Source: CAVVEC01 sp963770485 (lineage in GTDB: Bacteria; Acidobacteriota; Terriglobia; Terriglobales; Acidobacteriaceae). Taken from it: a DNA stretch of 64,000 nt. Shown here one piece after another: positions 7,291-16,136 of the stretch (position 1 is the first letter of the stretch; each line of letters begins with the position of its first letter). The translations under genes and the position numbers were made by a program. The DNA is taken from the NCBI GenBank assembly GCA_963770485.1, contig CAVYPX010000006.1:7974-71973 (forward strand), written 5' to 3'. The notes under the pieces are model-generated. The model ran no database searches. It had not been told where the DNA came from and saw only the letters and a list, made by a program, of their open reading frames with translations.

Positions 7291-7611
7291 TCAGTTGCTT
7301 CCAGCTTGGCTGCGCCAAGCCGCGATCGCAGACGCGCCTCGCGCCAGGTGACCGAGTGTGGCCGGAAGAGTGATGACATCGGGGCCTTTCGTCTTGCCCG
7401 TGACGATTGGCCTGTTGGCAACGGTTTCGTAGGCGTAACCGGTCAAGGTAGCCTGAATGTGCGCATCGGAGGACATGATCACATCCAATCGGGTCCAACC
7501 GAAATGGGTTTTGCCGTGAATAGCAAATCTGAGGCCGAGATAGCGATGCGTGACGCCATGGCCATCCAGCGCGCCTGTCCCTCGGCGTAGGCCGAAAGTC
7601 TCCGTTGACAC
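7291..7611 (-). pseudogene. C-terminal remnant of an acidobacterial secreted repeat protein
   Basis: The frame encodes RYLGLRFAIHGKTHFGWTRL, ATLTGYAYETVANRPIVTGK and LGHLARGAS. From memory, many acidobacterial exported proteins end with this YxGLRFxIxGxTHYGWxRL ... GYAYETxxNxPIxxGxT...LGxLAxGAS module, which is normally attached to a long propeller or beta-rich N-terminal part. That part and a signal peptide are absent, so this is probably a degraded gene end. If expressed from 7611 it would be a 106-aa protein. Confidence 0.55.
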
Positions 7612-7729
7612 GCTTCACGGGGTGCTGTCTTCAACGTGCTCACTGCCCTCTGCTATCATCAGGATTGCCGCAAGTTTTTCCGCCATGGACGAAGAAATTC
7701 CCAGCATTCGCATTCCCACGGAGGCATTC

Positions 7730-7948
7730 ATGGATGAAGCAGCTGCCACGACCGCCGGTTCACGCCGTAATGAGGACATTGCATTGGATCTGATGAAATT
7801 TATTGCCATGACCACAGGCTACGGCCGGACCAGCGCCTCGGGGGTTGGATTTCAGGGCAGCGGCGCCGCCGCCAAGCCCGAAGAATACGCGGCTCATCTG
7901 CTTGAGCTCTACGGAAGATGCCTGGAGGCGGTGCAGAGGAAGAAGTAA
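7730..7948 (+). CDS. small conserved hypothetical protein
   Basis: 72 aa from the ATG at 7730, chosen because GGAGG ends 5 bases before it; an ATG at 7685 in the same frame lacks a ribosome site. The sequence is helical: RRNEDIALDLMKFIAMTTGY, a Gly/Ser-rich turn, then KPEEYAAHLLELYGRCLEAV. No signal peptide or membrane segment. I do not recognise a named domain. It looks like an independent gene. Confidence 0.65.
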   Translation: MDEAAATTAGSRRNEDIALDLMKFIAMTTGYGRTSASGVGFQGSGAAAKPEEYAAHLLELYGRCLEAVQRKK

Positions 7949-8002
7949 CTCCGCTCATGATCCCAAACCAGGCAGCGGGCACTGCACTCAGACCGCAGCG
8001 GG

Positions 8003-11000
8003 TCAGAACGAATACTTGATGGCAAACTGCAGCACCCGCGGCCCGTTCAAAGCGTTGATTCGTTGCAGGGAGCCGAAGCCGTTGGCCCCGTTGTTGGGAA
8101 CCAGGTAGCAAGTCTGGTTGGCCTGCGGATTGTCGGGGTTCCCACAGGTTGCTCCGAACGGCGTGTACTGGATCTGGTTCACACCGTTTCCATTCTGCAC
8201 GTAAAAGTTCGCATGGTTCAGCAGATTGAAGGCCTGCACCTGGAAGGAAACAGTCTGCCTTTCCGTGACGCGAAAGCTGCGGGCGAGGCCAAGGTCCACC
8301 TGTTGCGTCCAAGGTCCGTAGAAGGAGTCCAGTCCCACCACCGGACTGGGCCCGGAGGCGTTGATTCCCAGAGCGGAGTTGGCCGTGCTCTGCAGCGCCG
8401 CCGTATCGTTGATGATGTTGCCATCTTCGTCGCAGCCCTCGTCTAACTCGGTGTCGGTGGGACAGGCCGTGTCCAGCAGGGCCGCGTAGGGTCGCCCGGA
8501 GGCGAACTGCATGACCGTACTAATAGACCAATTCGAGGCCAACCCGCGCAGCACGGCAGACTGAAGATTCTTGCCGAACTCCGGCGCATACACCGCTGCT
8601 AGCGAAACCCGATGGCGCTGGTCGAGCAGATAAGGCGAGTGCGTGTTGCTGAGATCGAACTGGTTGTTGAAGTCGACCCCGTGCGACATGATGTTCTTCG
8701 CGAACGTATAAGACAGCTGAAACGCCACCCCCTGACGGAGCCGCCTCTGGGCCTGCACAAAAAACGAGTTGTAATTATTAATACCGGGGCTGATCAGGGC
8801 ATTGATCTGCCCGAAGTTCGAGTTGATGCGGTGTTCCTGCAGCAAACCCGAATCAAGGGTTGGCAGCACCACCCGGGCTCCGTTGCAATCGTCCACCTGC
8901 TCTGCGCCGGCTGGGCAAACGATATAGGTCGTCGTTCCGCTGGGCGGTACCAGGTTCAGATCGTAGGCATTGGAGGCGATCAGATGAATTCCATGCGTCC
9001 AGGTTGTGCCTACAGTCACCACGGTGTCGGGGAGAATCTCGTGCTCGATCTGAAGGCTGCCCTGCAGAATGTAGGGAAACCGGAAATGAGGATCGACTAA
9101 GGAAATGTCTGGAGCCGAGAACAGGTTCGGATCCGAAATCTGGTTGGGGAATGTAGCGAGCTGCTGGTTTGGCGCAAGCGCCGGATCATATTGAATGTTG
9201 GCCGACGCCTGTTGCGACAGGAGGCCGTTGGAAACCACAGAGTTGCGATAGTTCAGGCCGTTCAGGTTCTCGTAGAACAATCCGAAGCCGCCACGGACCA
9301 CGGTCTTGTCCAGCGGCTGCCAGGCAAATCCGAAACGCGGCGCCAGCCGCTGGTATTGATTGGGAAACTGCCCAGTCAGTGGGAAAGCGGGATTGGGATT
9401 CGGCTGAGGATAGACCTGGAAATCTTCGCGCAATCCAAAATCCAGGGTGAGCCGCGGGCGGATCTGATACGTGTCGGCCACATAGAAACCGAGGTAGGGC
9501 ACGTTGAAGGAAAACTGCGGGTTCCCGGAAGTCTGGAAAAAGGTATCGTACTCGCCCAGAGCGAAGTTCGATAGGCTGCTGAAATCGTAGGTCCCACGAA
9601 ACGTTCCGTTCTGCTTGACGGCGTCGGGATCGAATCCTCCGAAGGCCAGGTCCGTCAGATGCGTGTAACTGAAGTCCACACCAATCTTGAGCGTGTGCTT
9701 GCCGCGCAGAAAAGTTACGTGGTCCGAGAGTTGCCACTCTGCTTCATTGGTGCGTCCACCGGCGAACCCGGCGTTGCCCAGTTGCAGAGCCCCACCCTCA
9801 TCAACGTCGCCACCGCCTGAGGTCAGCAGAATCGCAGGGAGCGCCGAGTTTACCAGTCCGCCAGGAGTAAAGTACTGATCGTCGCGCGAGAAGCTGGCGT
9901 GCACCTCATTGAGCAGGTTGCTGCCGATGGCGTGACTCCAGCCCGCAGCCGCGTGGTAGTCGCGCACGAAGGCGTTGGCCAGGGTGCTGGCTCCGAACAA
10001 AGCAGTCTGGTTGCCCACGATCGCACCCCCCGGAGAATCGAACCGGTTCCAGTTCAGACTCAGATACCAGCGATCATCTTTGGCATCGCGATAGTCGATC
10101 TTGGAGAAAAGCGCCCAGTCATTGCGGAACCGCGGTTGCGGACCAAGACTGGATTGAATCGCATGCAAAGCATTGGACACCTGCTGCAGATACGCCGGAT
10201 CGTCGGGGTTGGCTATGTTGGTGTCACTCGGGACGGGCAGAGGAGCATTAGAAGGGGGCAGTTGCACGCTGTCCTGAACCCCGAAATCCTCCTGGGTAAC
10301 CTCGGCGAACGCGGGATTGATCACCGAGATTGGATTTTTTTGCCGCTGCTGCTCGTAGTCCGCGAAGAACCATGCCCGATGCTTTACCAGCGCACCTCCA
10401 ACCGAACCGCCGAACTGTTGCAGAATGTCCACGGGGCGCGGAATTCCGTTGGCTGCGTTTACAGCGTCGTTGGCGCCGGTTCCGGAATTTCGGTTGTAAT
10501 AAAAAGCGTTGCCGTGGAGATCGTCAGCCCCGGAACGGGTAACCACATTCACAAAGCCAGTTGCAGCCCCGCCGTATTCCGCACGGTATGGGGACTGCGC
10601 CACCTGAAACTCCTGAATCGCATTCTCCCCAAAAATATAGGGAACGCGTTCACCACCGCGTGCAGCGCCGAAATAATTGCTGGTGGCGCTGGCGCCATCC
10701 ACCGTGAAGGAGTTGGCCCCGTTGGCGTTGGCGTAGCCCGTGTCCTGTCCACCCTGTTCCCCGGCGAAACTCACCAGGCCTTGCTCACCGTCCGGGGAAG
10801 CGTTAGGAACGAGAAGCGCAAAATCAAGAAAGCGACGGCCGCTGAGGGGAAGGCCATCGAGGAGGCTCCGGTTGATCACACTACTCAGATTGGAGTCCTC
10901 AGTGCGCAGCAGCGGGGATTCTCCTATCACGGTGATGGATTCGCTTCCCGGACCAGGCTGCATCCGAATGTTCATGCTCGTTGTCTGCCCAACCTGCACA

Positions 11001-11314
11001 TCGATGCGCTCCACGACTTCCTTGCGGAATCCGGATGCGCTTACTTCCAAGCCGTAAGCTCCCACGGGCCGTGATGCGAATACGAAAATCCCCGCGCCGT
11101 TGGTGGTCCGCGTGAGGCGCTGGCTGGTGCCTTGAGTCGTAAGGACCACGGTCGCTCCGGGTATGACCGCACCGGACGGGTCGCTGACGATCCCGCGTAC
11201 CACACCGGTGGTGATTGGGGTCTGCGCTCCGCACAACTGGCAAGCGATCGCCAGCAGCAAAACAACCCCGGCATGACGTATAGCACGATTGGAAGAAATG
11301 TAGCCGCGGCCCAT
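8003..11314 (-). CDS. Oar-like TonB-dependent outer-membrane receptor
   Basis: 1103 aa from the ATG at 11314 (GGAGGGGAG upstream). A signal peptide (AGVVLLLAIACQLCGAQ) is followed by a carboxypeptidase-regulatory-like beta-sandwich (GVVRGIVSDPSGAVIPGATV), a plug domain (GLPLSGRRFLDFALLVPNAS, AIQEFQVAQSPYRAEYGGAA, GFVNVVTRSGADDLHGNAFY) and a long barrel ending in the aromatic strand VLQFAIKYSF. No classical TonB box is obvious. Such proteins are expanded in Acidobacteriota and are thought to import large or complex substrates, probably plant or microbial polymers; the ligand here is unknown. No SusD partner is adjacent. Confidence 0.92.
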   Translation of the reverse strand: MGRGYISSNRAIRHAGVVLLLAIACQLCGAQTPITTGVVRGIVSDPSGAVIPGATVVLTTQGTSQRLTRTTNGAGIFVFASRPVGAYGLEVSASGFRKEVVERIDVQVGQTTSMNIRMQPGPGSESITVIGESPLLRTEDSNLSSVINRSLLDGLPLSGRRFLDFALLVPNASPDGEQGLVSFAGEQGGQDTGYANANGANSFTVDGASATSNYFGAARGGERVPYIFGENAIQEFQVAQSPYRAEYGGAATGFVNVVTRSGADDLHGNAFYYNRNSGTGANDAVNAANGIPRPVDILQQFGGSVGGALVKHRAWFFADYEQQRQKNPISVINPAFAEVTQEDFGVQDSVQLPPSNAPLPVPSDTNIANPDDPAYLQQVSNALHAIQSSLGPQPRFRNDWALFSKIDYRDAKDDRWYLSLNWNRFDSPGGAIVGNQTALFGASTLANAFVRDYHAAAGWSHAIGSNLLNEVHASFSRDDQYFTPGGLVNSALPAILLTSGGGDVDEGGALQLGNAGFAGGRTNEAEWQLSDHVTFLRGKHTLKIGVDFSYTHLTDLAFGGFDPDAVKQNGTFRGTYDFSSLSNFALGEYDTFFQTSGNPQFSFNVPYLGFYVADTYQIRPRLTLDFGLREDFQVYPQPNPNPAFPLTGQFPNQYQRLAPRFGFAWQPLDKTVVRGGFGLFYENLNGLNYRNSVVSNGLLSQQASANIQYDPALAPNQQLATFPNQISDPNLFSAPDISLVDPHFRFPYILQGSLQIEHEILPDTVVTVGTTWTHGIHLIASNAYDLNLVPPSGTTTYIVCPAGAEQVDDCNGARVVLPTLDSGLLQEHRINSNFGQINALISPGINNYNSFFVQAQRRLRQGVAFQLSYTFAKNIMSHGVDFNNQFDLSNTHSPYLLDQRHRVSLAAVYAPEFGKNLQSAVLRGLASNWSISTVMQFASGRPYAALLDTACPTDTELDEGCDEDGNIINDTAALQSTANSALGINASGPSPVVGLDSFYGPWTQQVDLGLARSFRVTERQTVSFQVQAFNLLNHANFYVQNGNGVNQIQYTPFGATCGNPDNPQANQTCYLVPNNGANGFGSLQRINALNGPRVLQFAIKYSF

Positions 11315-11719
11315 GAGTACTCCCCTCCGTGTCCAAAACCATAGTTGGGGCGGGCTGGTCCGTGGGCGGGCTCTGTTGCAACGCGTCGGTCCCAGACTAG
11401 CCGGTAGCAATTCGCGAAGCATTTGTCAGCCTCCTATGATTCATATCCTTGCGCCGACGGTCATCGTCCCTCGACGCAATCTTCTCAGTGGTATCGGCCC
11501 GGAACGGATCAATCAGAAACTAAGATTAGCCGCACACCTCGTGCTACTACCAATGGACTCGTAGATGCGATCGTGCGCAGAAAACGCGCTTGTCGAAACG
11601 CACCAGCGCGACCGTCATCAGGCAGACCGATGCTCTCTTTTTCAGACTCGGTGAGTGTGGGCGATTCCGCGCCAATGAACATCTTCACGACCAACGCAGA
11701 ACGAAGACCGGAATAGTTC
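11315..11719. other. intergenic stretch without a recognisable gene
   Basis: 405 bases between the TonB receptor start and the end of the M56 gene. It contains the receptor's upstream region on the minus strand; I see no convincing -35/-10 pair, RNA or repeat, and the open frames across it have no protein-like composition. Confidence 0.5.
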
Positions 11720-12658
11720 TCAGTGGATGAACCATTCGGTCGCCCGGTGGGTGAACAATAAGGCTTGACCGTAGTGAGCGACGGTATACGGGACAGTTGC
11801 CACAGCCAGAAGGAGGCAGCACCACCACCACAACTGGACTGCTCGGGAACAGCTTCCATTCCAGGCAAGCAGGCGCTGTACCCGCGGTTTGACCAACGCC
11901 GAGAGGTTTACCAGCCCGGTGGTGAATGCGGGCGGGTCTTGCACGGGAACTAAATCGGAGAGCTTAATCAAAGCGGCGGCCAAATCAATCGCGTCACCAC
12001 TGTTTGAGACTGCAGCCTCGTCGGCCGCAAATTCTGCCGCTTCCTGCCACGCCCCTTCCAAACTGGCCATGCCCGGAAACGGTGCGCCATGAAGGATCAG
12101 CTTTTTCAAGTTGTCACGCGACCGCATATGCCCGATCTCATGCTGGACCGCCACTCGCAGCTCGTCGGGGCTCAAGAGCGCAGTGGCAGTCTCGGAAACC
12201 AGGACCCTAGGCCTGGAAACGCCATACAACAGGAGCGGCGGCAAGCCCGGTTTCGTCTGCAGCGTCGGCCCACCTGCGCCGGCGTCCAAAGCATGCGCTC
12301 CCTCCAGCCATTCCGCTACTGCGCGGGCAGTGCTGGCTTGCGCCATCACCACACGGAACACGCCGGCAGCAAGCAGCAACAGCGTGCAAATGCTGAACGC
12401 CAGGGTTCCCATGTCTTCATCGATCGCTCCCGACTCCAGCAGCAGGAATGCCGGCAACGCAAAAGCCAGAGTGATGAACGCGGACCCCGCCAGGGGAAAG
12501 ATTCGCAACCCGAACAGCAAGCGGGCCAGGCCGGCAGCCGAGTTTCGGCACAACAGTCTCACGCCTCGCCACACGCACACCACCAGCAGCGAAAGCAGGC
12601 AATACACCACGCCGAAGAATCCTAGCGCAACCAGCACGCCGCGCACGCCGAACATCAC
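11720..12658 (-). CDS. M56 (BlaR1/MecR1-type) membrane metalloprotease without sensor domain
   Basis: 312 aa. Four hydrophobic segments surround a cytoplasmic zinc-protease domain: QHEIGHMRSRDN at about 172-183 (HExxH; His173, Glu174, His177) and a downstream EFAADEAA (about 207-215) that supplies the third ligand. Unlike BlaR1 there is no C-terminal penicillin-binding sensor; the protein ends soon after the last membrane segment. The GTG start at 12658 overlaps the BlaI stop (GTGA; an ATG follows at once), so the two are co-translated. It probably cleaves its partner repressor or other membrane-proximal proteins on an unknown signal. Confidence 0.88.
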   Translation of the reverse strand: MMFGVRGVLVALGFFGVVYCLLSLLVVCVWRGVRLLCRNSAAGLARLLFGLRIFPLAGSAFITLAFALPAFLLLESGAIDEDMGTLAFSICTLLLLAAGVFRVVMAQASTARAVAEWLEGAHALDAGAGGPTLQTKPGLPPLLLYGVSRPRVLVSETATALLSPDELRVAVQHEIGHMRSRDNLKKLILHGAPFPGMASLEGAWQEAAEFAADEAAVSNSGDAIDLAAALIKLSDLVPVQDPPAFTTGLVNLSALVKPRVQRLLAWNGSCSRAVQLWWWCCLLLAVATVPYTVAHYGQALLFTHRATEWFIH

Positions 12659-13083
12659 GACTGTTTCCCCTTCTGCTTCTTCAGCTCCAAACGTTTCTGC
12701 TCCACCAAAATCCGCAACTCGTCCAGTAGTCGCGCGTCATGGGCGCTTATCGCCTCCACAAAGTACGACAGGGGCAAAGATGGAGGGTGGGCCGACTCAA
12801 TCCATCGCCGCATCCCGGTGACGGCTACGAAATGCGGCACTTCTGCGGGAGTACAACGAGCGGAGTAACGGAACGCCCTGCCCTCTTCAACTCGGTCCAG
12901 CAGACCTTTCTTGAACAGCCGGTCCAGGGTCGTCATGACTGTGGTGTAGGCGAGCCGAATCTTGCCATCCGCCAGCAGTTCTCGAACGGTCAGGCTCTTG
13001 CGCGACCACACTTCTTCGAAAACCCTGCGCTCCAGCGGACCCAGAGTTACTCTGGCCGACTTAGCCTCCGAAGTGAAGAGCAT
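12655..13083 (-). CDS. BlaI/MecI/CopY-family repressor
   Basis: 142 aa from the ATG at 13083. The winged helix is clear: LGPLERRVFEEVWSRKSLTV, RELLADGKIRLAYTTVMTTL (recognition helix) and KGLLDRVEEGRAFRY, followed by the C-terminal dimerisation helices and a Lys-rich tail. It should bind a palindrome upstream and be inactivated by the M56 protease encoded by the overlapping gene. The frame is open to 13203, but residues before Met13083 are not family-like. TATAAC lies directly next to this ATG, so the true transcript or start may differ slightly. Confidence 0.88.
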   Translation of the reverse strand: MLFTSEAKSARVTLGPLERRVFEEVWSRKSLTVRELLADGKIRLAYTTVMTTLDRLFKKGLLDRVEEGRAFRYSARCTPAEVPHFVAVTGMRRWIESAHPPSLPLSYFVEAISAHDARLLDELRILVEQKRLELKKQKGKQS

Positions 13084-13251
13084 AGTTATACCACTCACAA
13101 CGGTGCGGTAATCAACTCGCGGCCGCCATAGTAGCACCAACCTCTCACTACCGATGTAGCCAAGTCGACAGTCGACGCGCCTCTGTCGCGACGCCGGCTC
13201 CAAACCGCAATCGTGCCTGGCCCGCGCTACTCCGCGCGGCTGGAAAAGAAC

Positions 13252-13632
13252 TTAACGACGGCGGCGTGCCGCCTTCTTGCCGGCTTTCTTCTTTCCCTTC
13301 GGAGCTGTCTTCTTCTTCGCCGGTTTCTTCGCGGCCTTCTTCGCAGGTTTCTTTTTCGCGGGCTTCTTGGCCGCTTTCTTTTTCTTGGCAGCGGCTTTTT
13401 TCGCCGGTTTTTTGGCCGCGGGTTTGGCAGCGCCGCCACCACCGCCTCCCACCGGCACGGGGGGAGCCGGGATTCCCATCGCCGGCTCGGGTTCGCTCAT
13501 GGCTGGAAGTTCGGCTTCCTCTTCTTCCTCTTCCTCTTCGTAATCCTCTTCCAGCGCATCGCCATAGGCGCCGCTGTCGCCAAACTCGTCCGCTTCATCA
13601 TCTCGTAGGTAGAGGGTTTCATATTCGATCAT
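13252..13632 (-). CDS. histone H1-like protein with acidic head and Lys/Ala tail
   Basis: 126 aa from the ATG at 13632 (AGGAGG 4 bases upstream). The first 50 residues are strongly acidic, including a run of Glu (EEDYEEEEEEEEAEL); a Pro/Gly linker (GIPAPPVPVGGGGGG) follows; the last 55 residues are AAKKPAKK-type repeats ending in ARRRR. Such tails bind DNA or RNA non-specifically, as in bacterial H1-like nucleoid proteins. The acidic head could mask the tail or recruit a partner. The C-terminal repeats are also repetitive in DNA. It is a single gene with no operon partner. Confidence 0.8.
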   Translation of the reverse strand: MIEYETLYLRDDEADEFGDSGAYGDALEEDYEEEEEEEEAELPAMSEPEPAMGIPAPPVPVGGGGGGAAKPAAKKPAKKAAAKKKKAAKKPAKKKPAKKAAKKPAKKKTAPKGKKKAGKKAARRRR

Positions 13633-13911
13633 TTCGCCTCCTGAATTTTCCGGCTGCGCTCGCTGCCGGTGTTCCACACACTGCAAGCGCTGAAAATTAA
13701 AAAGACAACTGAAAAACTATTTCGCTCGACTGAATGGGTCGCGATTATAGCACAGCAGTTTTGCGCGACACAGTAACAGAACTTGGTTGCCGCGACCTCA
13801 TGCCCAGCATATTACACGAAGTTGAATTCTGGTTCGCAGTTCTTCGCCGCGCGGTGGCCGGCGAATGATAGCAGATGGTGATTTTTGAAGGCTAGGCTGG
13901 GGAGCCGGAGA

Positions 13912-15834
13912 CTACCGGCTCGGTGTGCTGATGACCAGAATCATCCCCGGTCTCAAAACGGCGATATTCCGATTGTTCTCTTTCAAAGCCGCTACGGTGG
14001 TGTTGTGCGACTTAGCGATCGAGTACAGCGTCTCTCCCGGTTGCACTTTGTGACGCACCGGGTTGACATCGCTGGCGGTGCGTAACACCTTCGTAGACTT
14101 TGACTTAGAAGCAGCCGCGCGCAGGTTTTCATGGACACTCGGGGTCACCGGAAGGTGGACGTACAAAACACGCCGCCCTTGTAAACTGTCGCCCTTCAGA
14201 TGATTCCAGCGGCGCACCATGGTGGGCGGCACACCGAAATTCTCGGCTACAGTCTGTATCGTATCGCCCTTCCGCACTTTATAGCGGGTGATGTGGCGCG
14301 CGTAACTTACGGTGTCGTCGGCCGAGGGATGTTTGCCGGGAGCAACCGGGATAATGAGCTTGCTCTCAACCTTGAGGTCGGCATCTCCGTCCAGGTAATT
14401 GGCCTGAGCGATGGCCTGGCGAGTCGTGCGATACGTGCGCGCGAGGGAAGCCAAGGTATCGCCCGGGGCGACTTTGTGGTACCGCCACCACATTCGCATG
14501 TCAGGGGGAATGGCCGCAATTGCGCTGAGATAACGATCTTTTGTGCCCGCCGGCAGGTGGAGTTCAAACTCATGATCCTTGGGAGTGGTTAAACGCAGCA
14601 GGCTCGGGTTCAGATCCTGCAGCGTGCTGGCGGAGGCGTCCACACATTCGGCCACCAGGCGGAGATCCACCGGGTAGTCAATCTGCACGGCGTCGTAGGG
14701 CACCGGCTGGTCTGGGACCACTTCGTCCAGCCCGTACTGTTGCGGGTTCTTCGCCATGATCGTCACAGCCAGGATGATGGGCACATAGTTCCGGGTCTCT
14801 TTGGGCAGGACGTTGCGCTTGTAGAGCTGCCAAAAATCGGCGTAGCCCGTGCGCTTGACCGCGTTCTGGACCGTACCCGGGCCGGAGTTGTAAGCGGCCA
14901 TAGCCAGATACCAGTCGCCGAATTCGTTGTAGAGATCTTTCAGGTGATGGGCCGCGGCCCGCGTAGCCTTCTCCGGGTCCTGACGCTCGTCCACCCACCA
15001 GTCGCGCTCCAATCCGTAGGCTTTGGCGCGGCTGCCCATGAACTGCCACATGCCCCGCGCTCCGGCACGCGAAAGCGCCAGCGGATGGAATCCCGATTCC
15101 GCCTGGGCAAGATAGATCAGGTCTTGAGGCACGCCTTCTTCTTTCAAGACGCTCTGAATCATGTCGTGATAGCGTCCGCCGCGAACCAGCCCGTGCTCCA
15201 GAACCCCTCGTCCACGGGTAGAGAAGTAATTGATATAGCCGGCCACCGGGTCGGTGAGCATTAGGGGCAGATCCGAGTGTGTGGCCTTTACTTCCGCCTC
15301 GGCTTTCGCCTTGATGTTTGCGTCCACCGGAAAGGTAACTTCGTTGGCTTCGTCAATCGGGGCGGGCTCAGATTTCTGTTCGGTAAAGCCGTCGCCCTCC
15401 TGCAGAGCCTGCAGTTCCGATTCATTCACGCCATCCAGGACGCGGTCAAACTCCTGTTGCAGACGCTGATCCGAACGTATGTCTAAGGGACTGTCGAGCA
15501 GCAGATTAAAGGCGCGATCGAAATTCTCTTTGGCCGCCTCAAGATGCCCGGCTTTGTAGTTGTCCTGCCCAGCTTGATATTCCTTCTCAACCTGCGCAAT
15601 CAGGTCGGCGACGGCATCGGGTTTGGGCTCAGGCTGCGTCTGCGCCGGCGAAGCAGCTTTAGGGTCGGCGGATGGCGGAGGCGCGGTGGGACTCAGCATC
15701 GGCGCACGTGCCTGCGCAGCCGGCAAAAGCGCGGCCGGGCGTTGCGCGGTCTGACACGCCGTGCTGCCTAAAATCAGGGCAATCCCAATAGTAAAGCCCG
15801 GCGCGATCAGCCGATGCGGTTTTGTGATCCTCAT
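13912..15834 (-). CDS. mltD: membrane-bound lytic transglycosylase MltD-like with three LysM domains
   Basis: 640 aa. The N-terminus has a hydrophobic segment and a plausible lipobox (LGSTAC, Cys27), so it is probably an outer-membrane lipoprotein. A Pro/Ala linker and helical region precede the SLT catalytic domain at about 230-350: QAESGFHPLALSRAGARGMW carries the catalytic Glu in AESG, and MAAYNSGPGTVQNAV is the AYNxG motif. LysM modules follow near 440-490 (HKVAPGDTLASLARTY), 510-555 (YKVRKGDTIQTVAENF) and 590-638 (HKVQPGETLYSIAKSH). It cuts glycan strands to 1,6-anhydro products for wall turnover. It stands alone. Confidence 0.92.
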   Translation of the reverse strand: MRITKPHRLIAPGFTIGIALILGSTACQTAQRPAALLPAAQARAPMLSPTAPPPSADPKAASPAQTQPEPKPDAVADLIAQVEKEYQAGQDNYKAGHLEAAKENFDRAFNLLLDSPLDIRSDQRLQQEFDRVLDGVNESELQALQEGDGFTEQKSEPAPIDEANEVTFPVDANIKAKAEAEVKATHSDLPLMLTDPVAGYINYFSTRGRGVLEHGLVRGGRYHDMIQSVLKEEGVPQDLIYLAQAESGFHPLALSRAGARGMWQFMGSRAKAYGLERDWWVDERQDPEKATRAAAHHLKDLYNEFGDWYLAMAAYNSGPGTVQNAVKRTGYADFWQLYKRNVLPKETRNYVPIILAVTIMAKNPQQYGLDEVVPDQPVPYDAVQIDYPVDLRLVAECVDASASTLQDLNPSLLRLTTPKDHEFELHLPAGTKDRYLSAIAAIPPDMRMWWRYHKVAPGDTLASLARTYRTTRQAIAQANYLDGDADLKVESKLIIPVAPGKHPSADDTVSYARHITRYKVRKGDTIQTVAENFGVPPTMVRRWNHLKGDSLQGRRVLYVHLPVTPSVHENLRAAASKSKSTKVLRTASDVNPVRHKVQPGETLYSIAKSHNTTVAALKENNRNIAVLRPGMILVISTPSR

Positions 15835-16136
15835 ATTTATCTGTAACTTACCGTCCGCGACTCCTGGCCCCGCACAAGGGCCATTTCATGCTACTACCGT
15901 GGTTTTGATGGGTCAATCGCCCTTCCGGATGGCTGAGGTTACTTTAGGAACCAGCAAATCGCGTTACTGATAGGGCTTACAGCGGGGTAACCGGGGTCAG
16001 GTTCACCTTGCGGCCCGGAACCGCTATCCCTTGCACATTGACAAACCGATGGCGGCGCGATCAAATGATCCGCACGTTTCAAGCAGACTCTCTCTCCGGC
16101 GGTTGACCAATTCGTGATTTGAAAGAGTGGAGAATT
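15835..16136. other. divergent intergenic region
   Basis: 302 bases between the divergent mltD-like and propeller genes, so promoters for both must lie here. The only strong signal is TTGACA at 16038-16043 with TCAAAT 17 bases later, pointing to the plus-strand gene. I see no RNA gene or repeat. Confidence 0.5.
16038..16066 (+). promoter_or_regulatory. candidate promoter for the PQQ propeller gene
   Basis: TTGACA at 16038-16043, a 17-base spacer and TCAAAT at 16061-16066, about 70 bases before the start codon at 16137. The -35 is perfect; the -10 is weaker. Confidence 0.5.

Noticed and set aside
9899..11074. 391-codon plus-strand frame
   Set aside because: Lies entirely opposite the TonB receptor gene; no domains and atypical composition.
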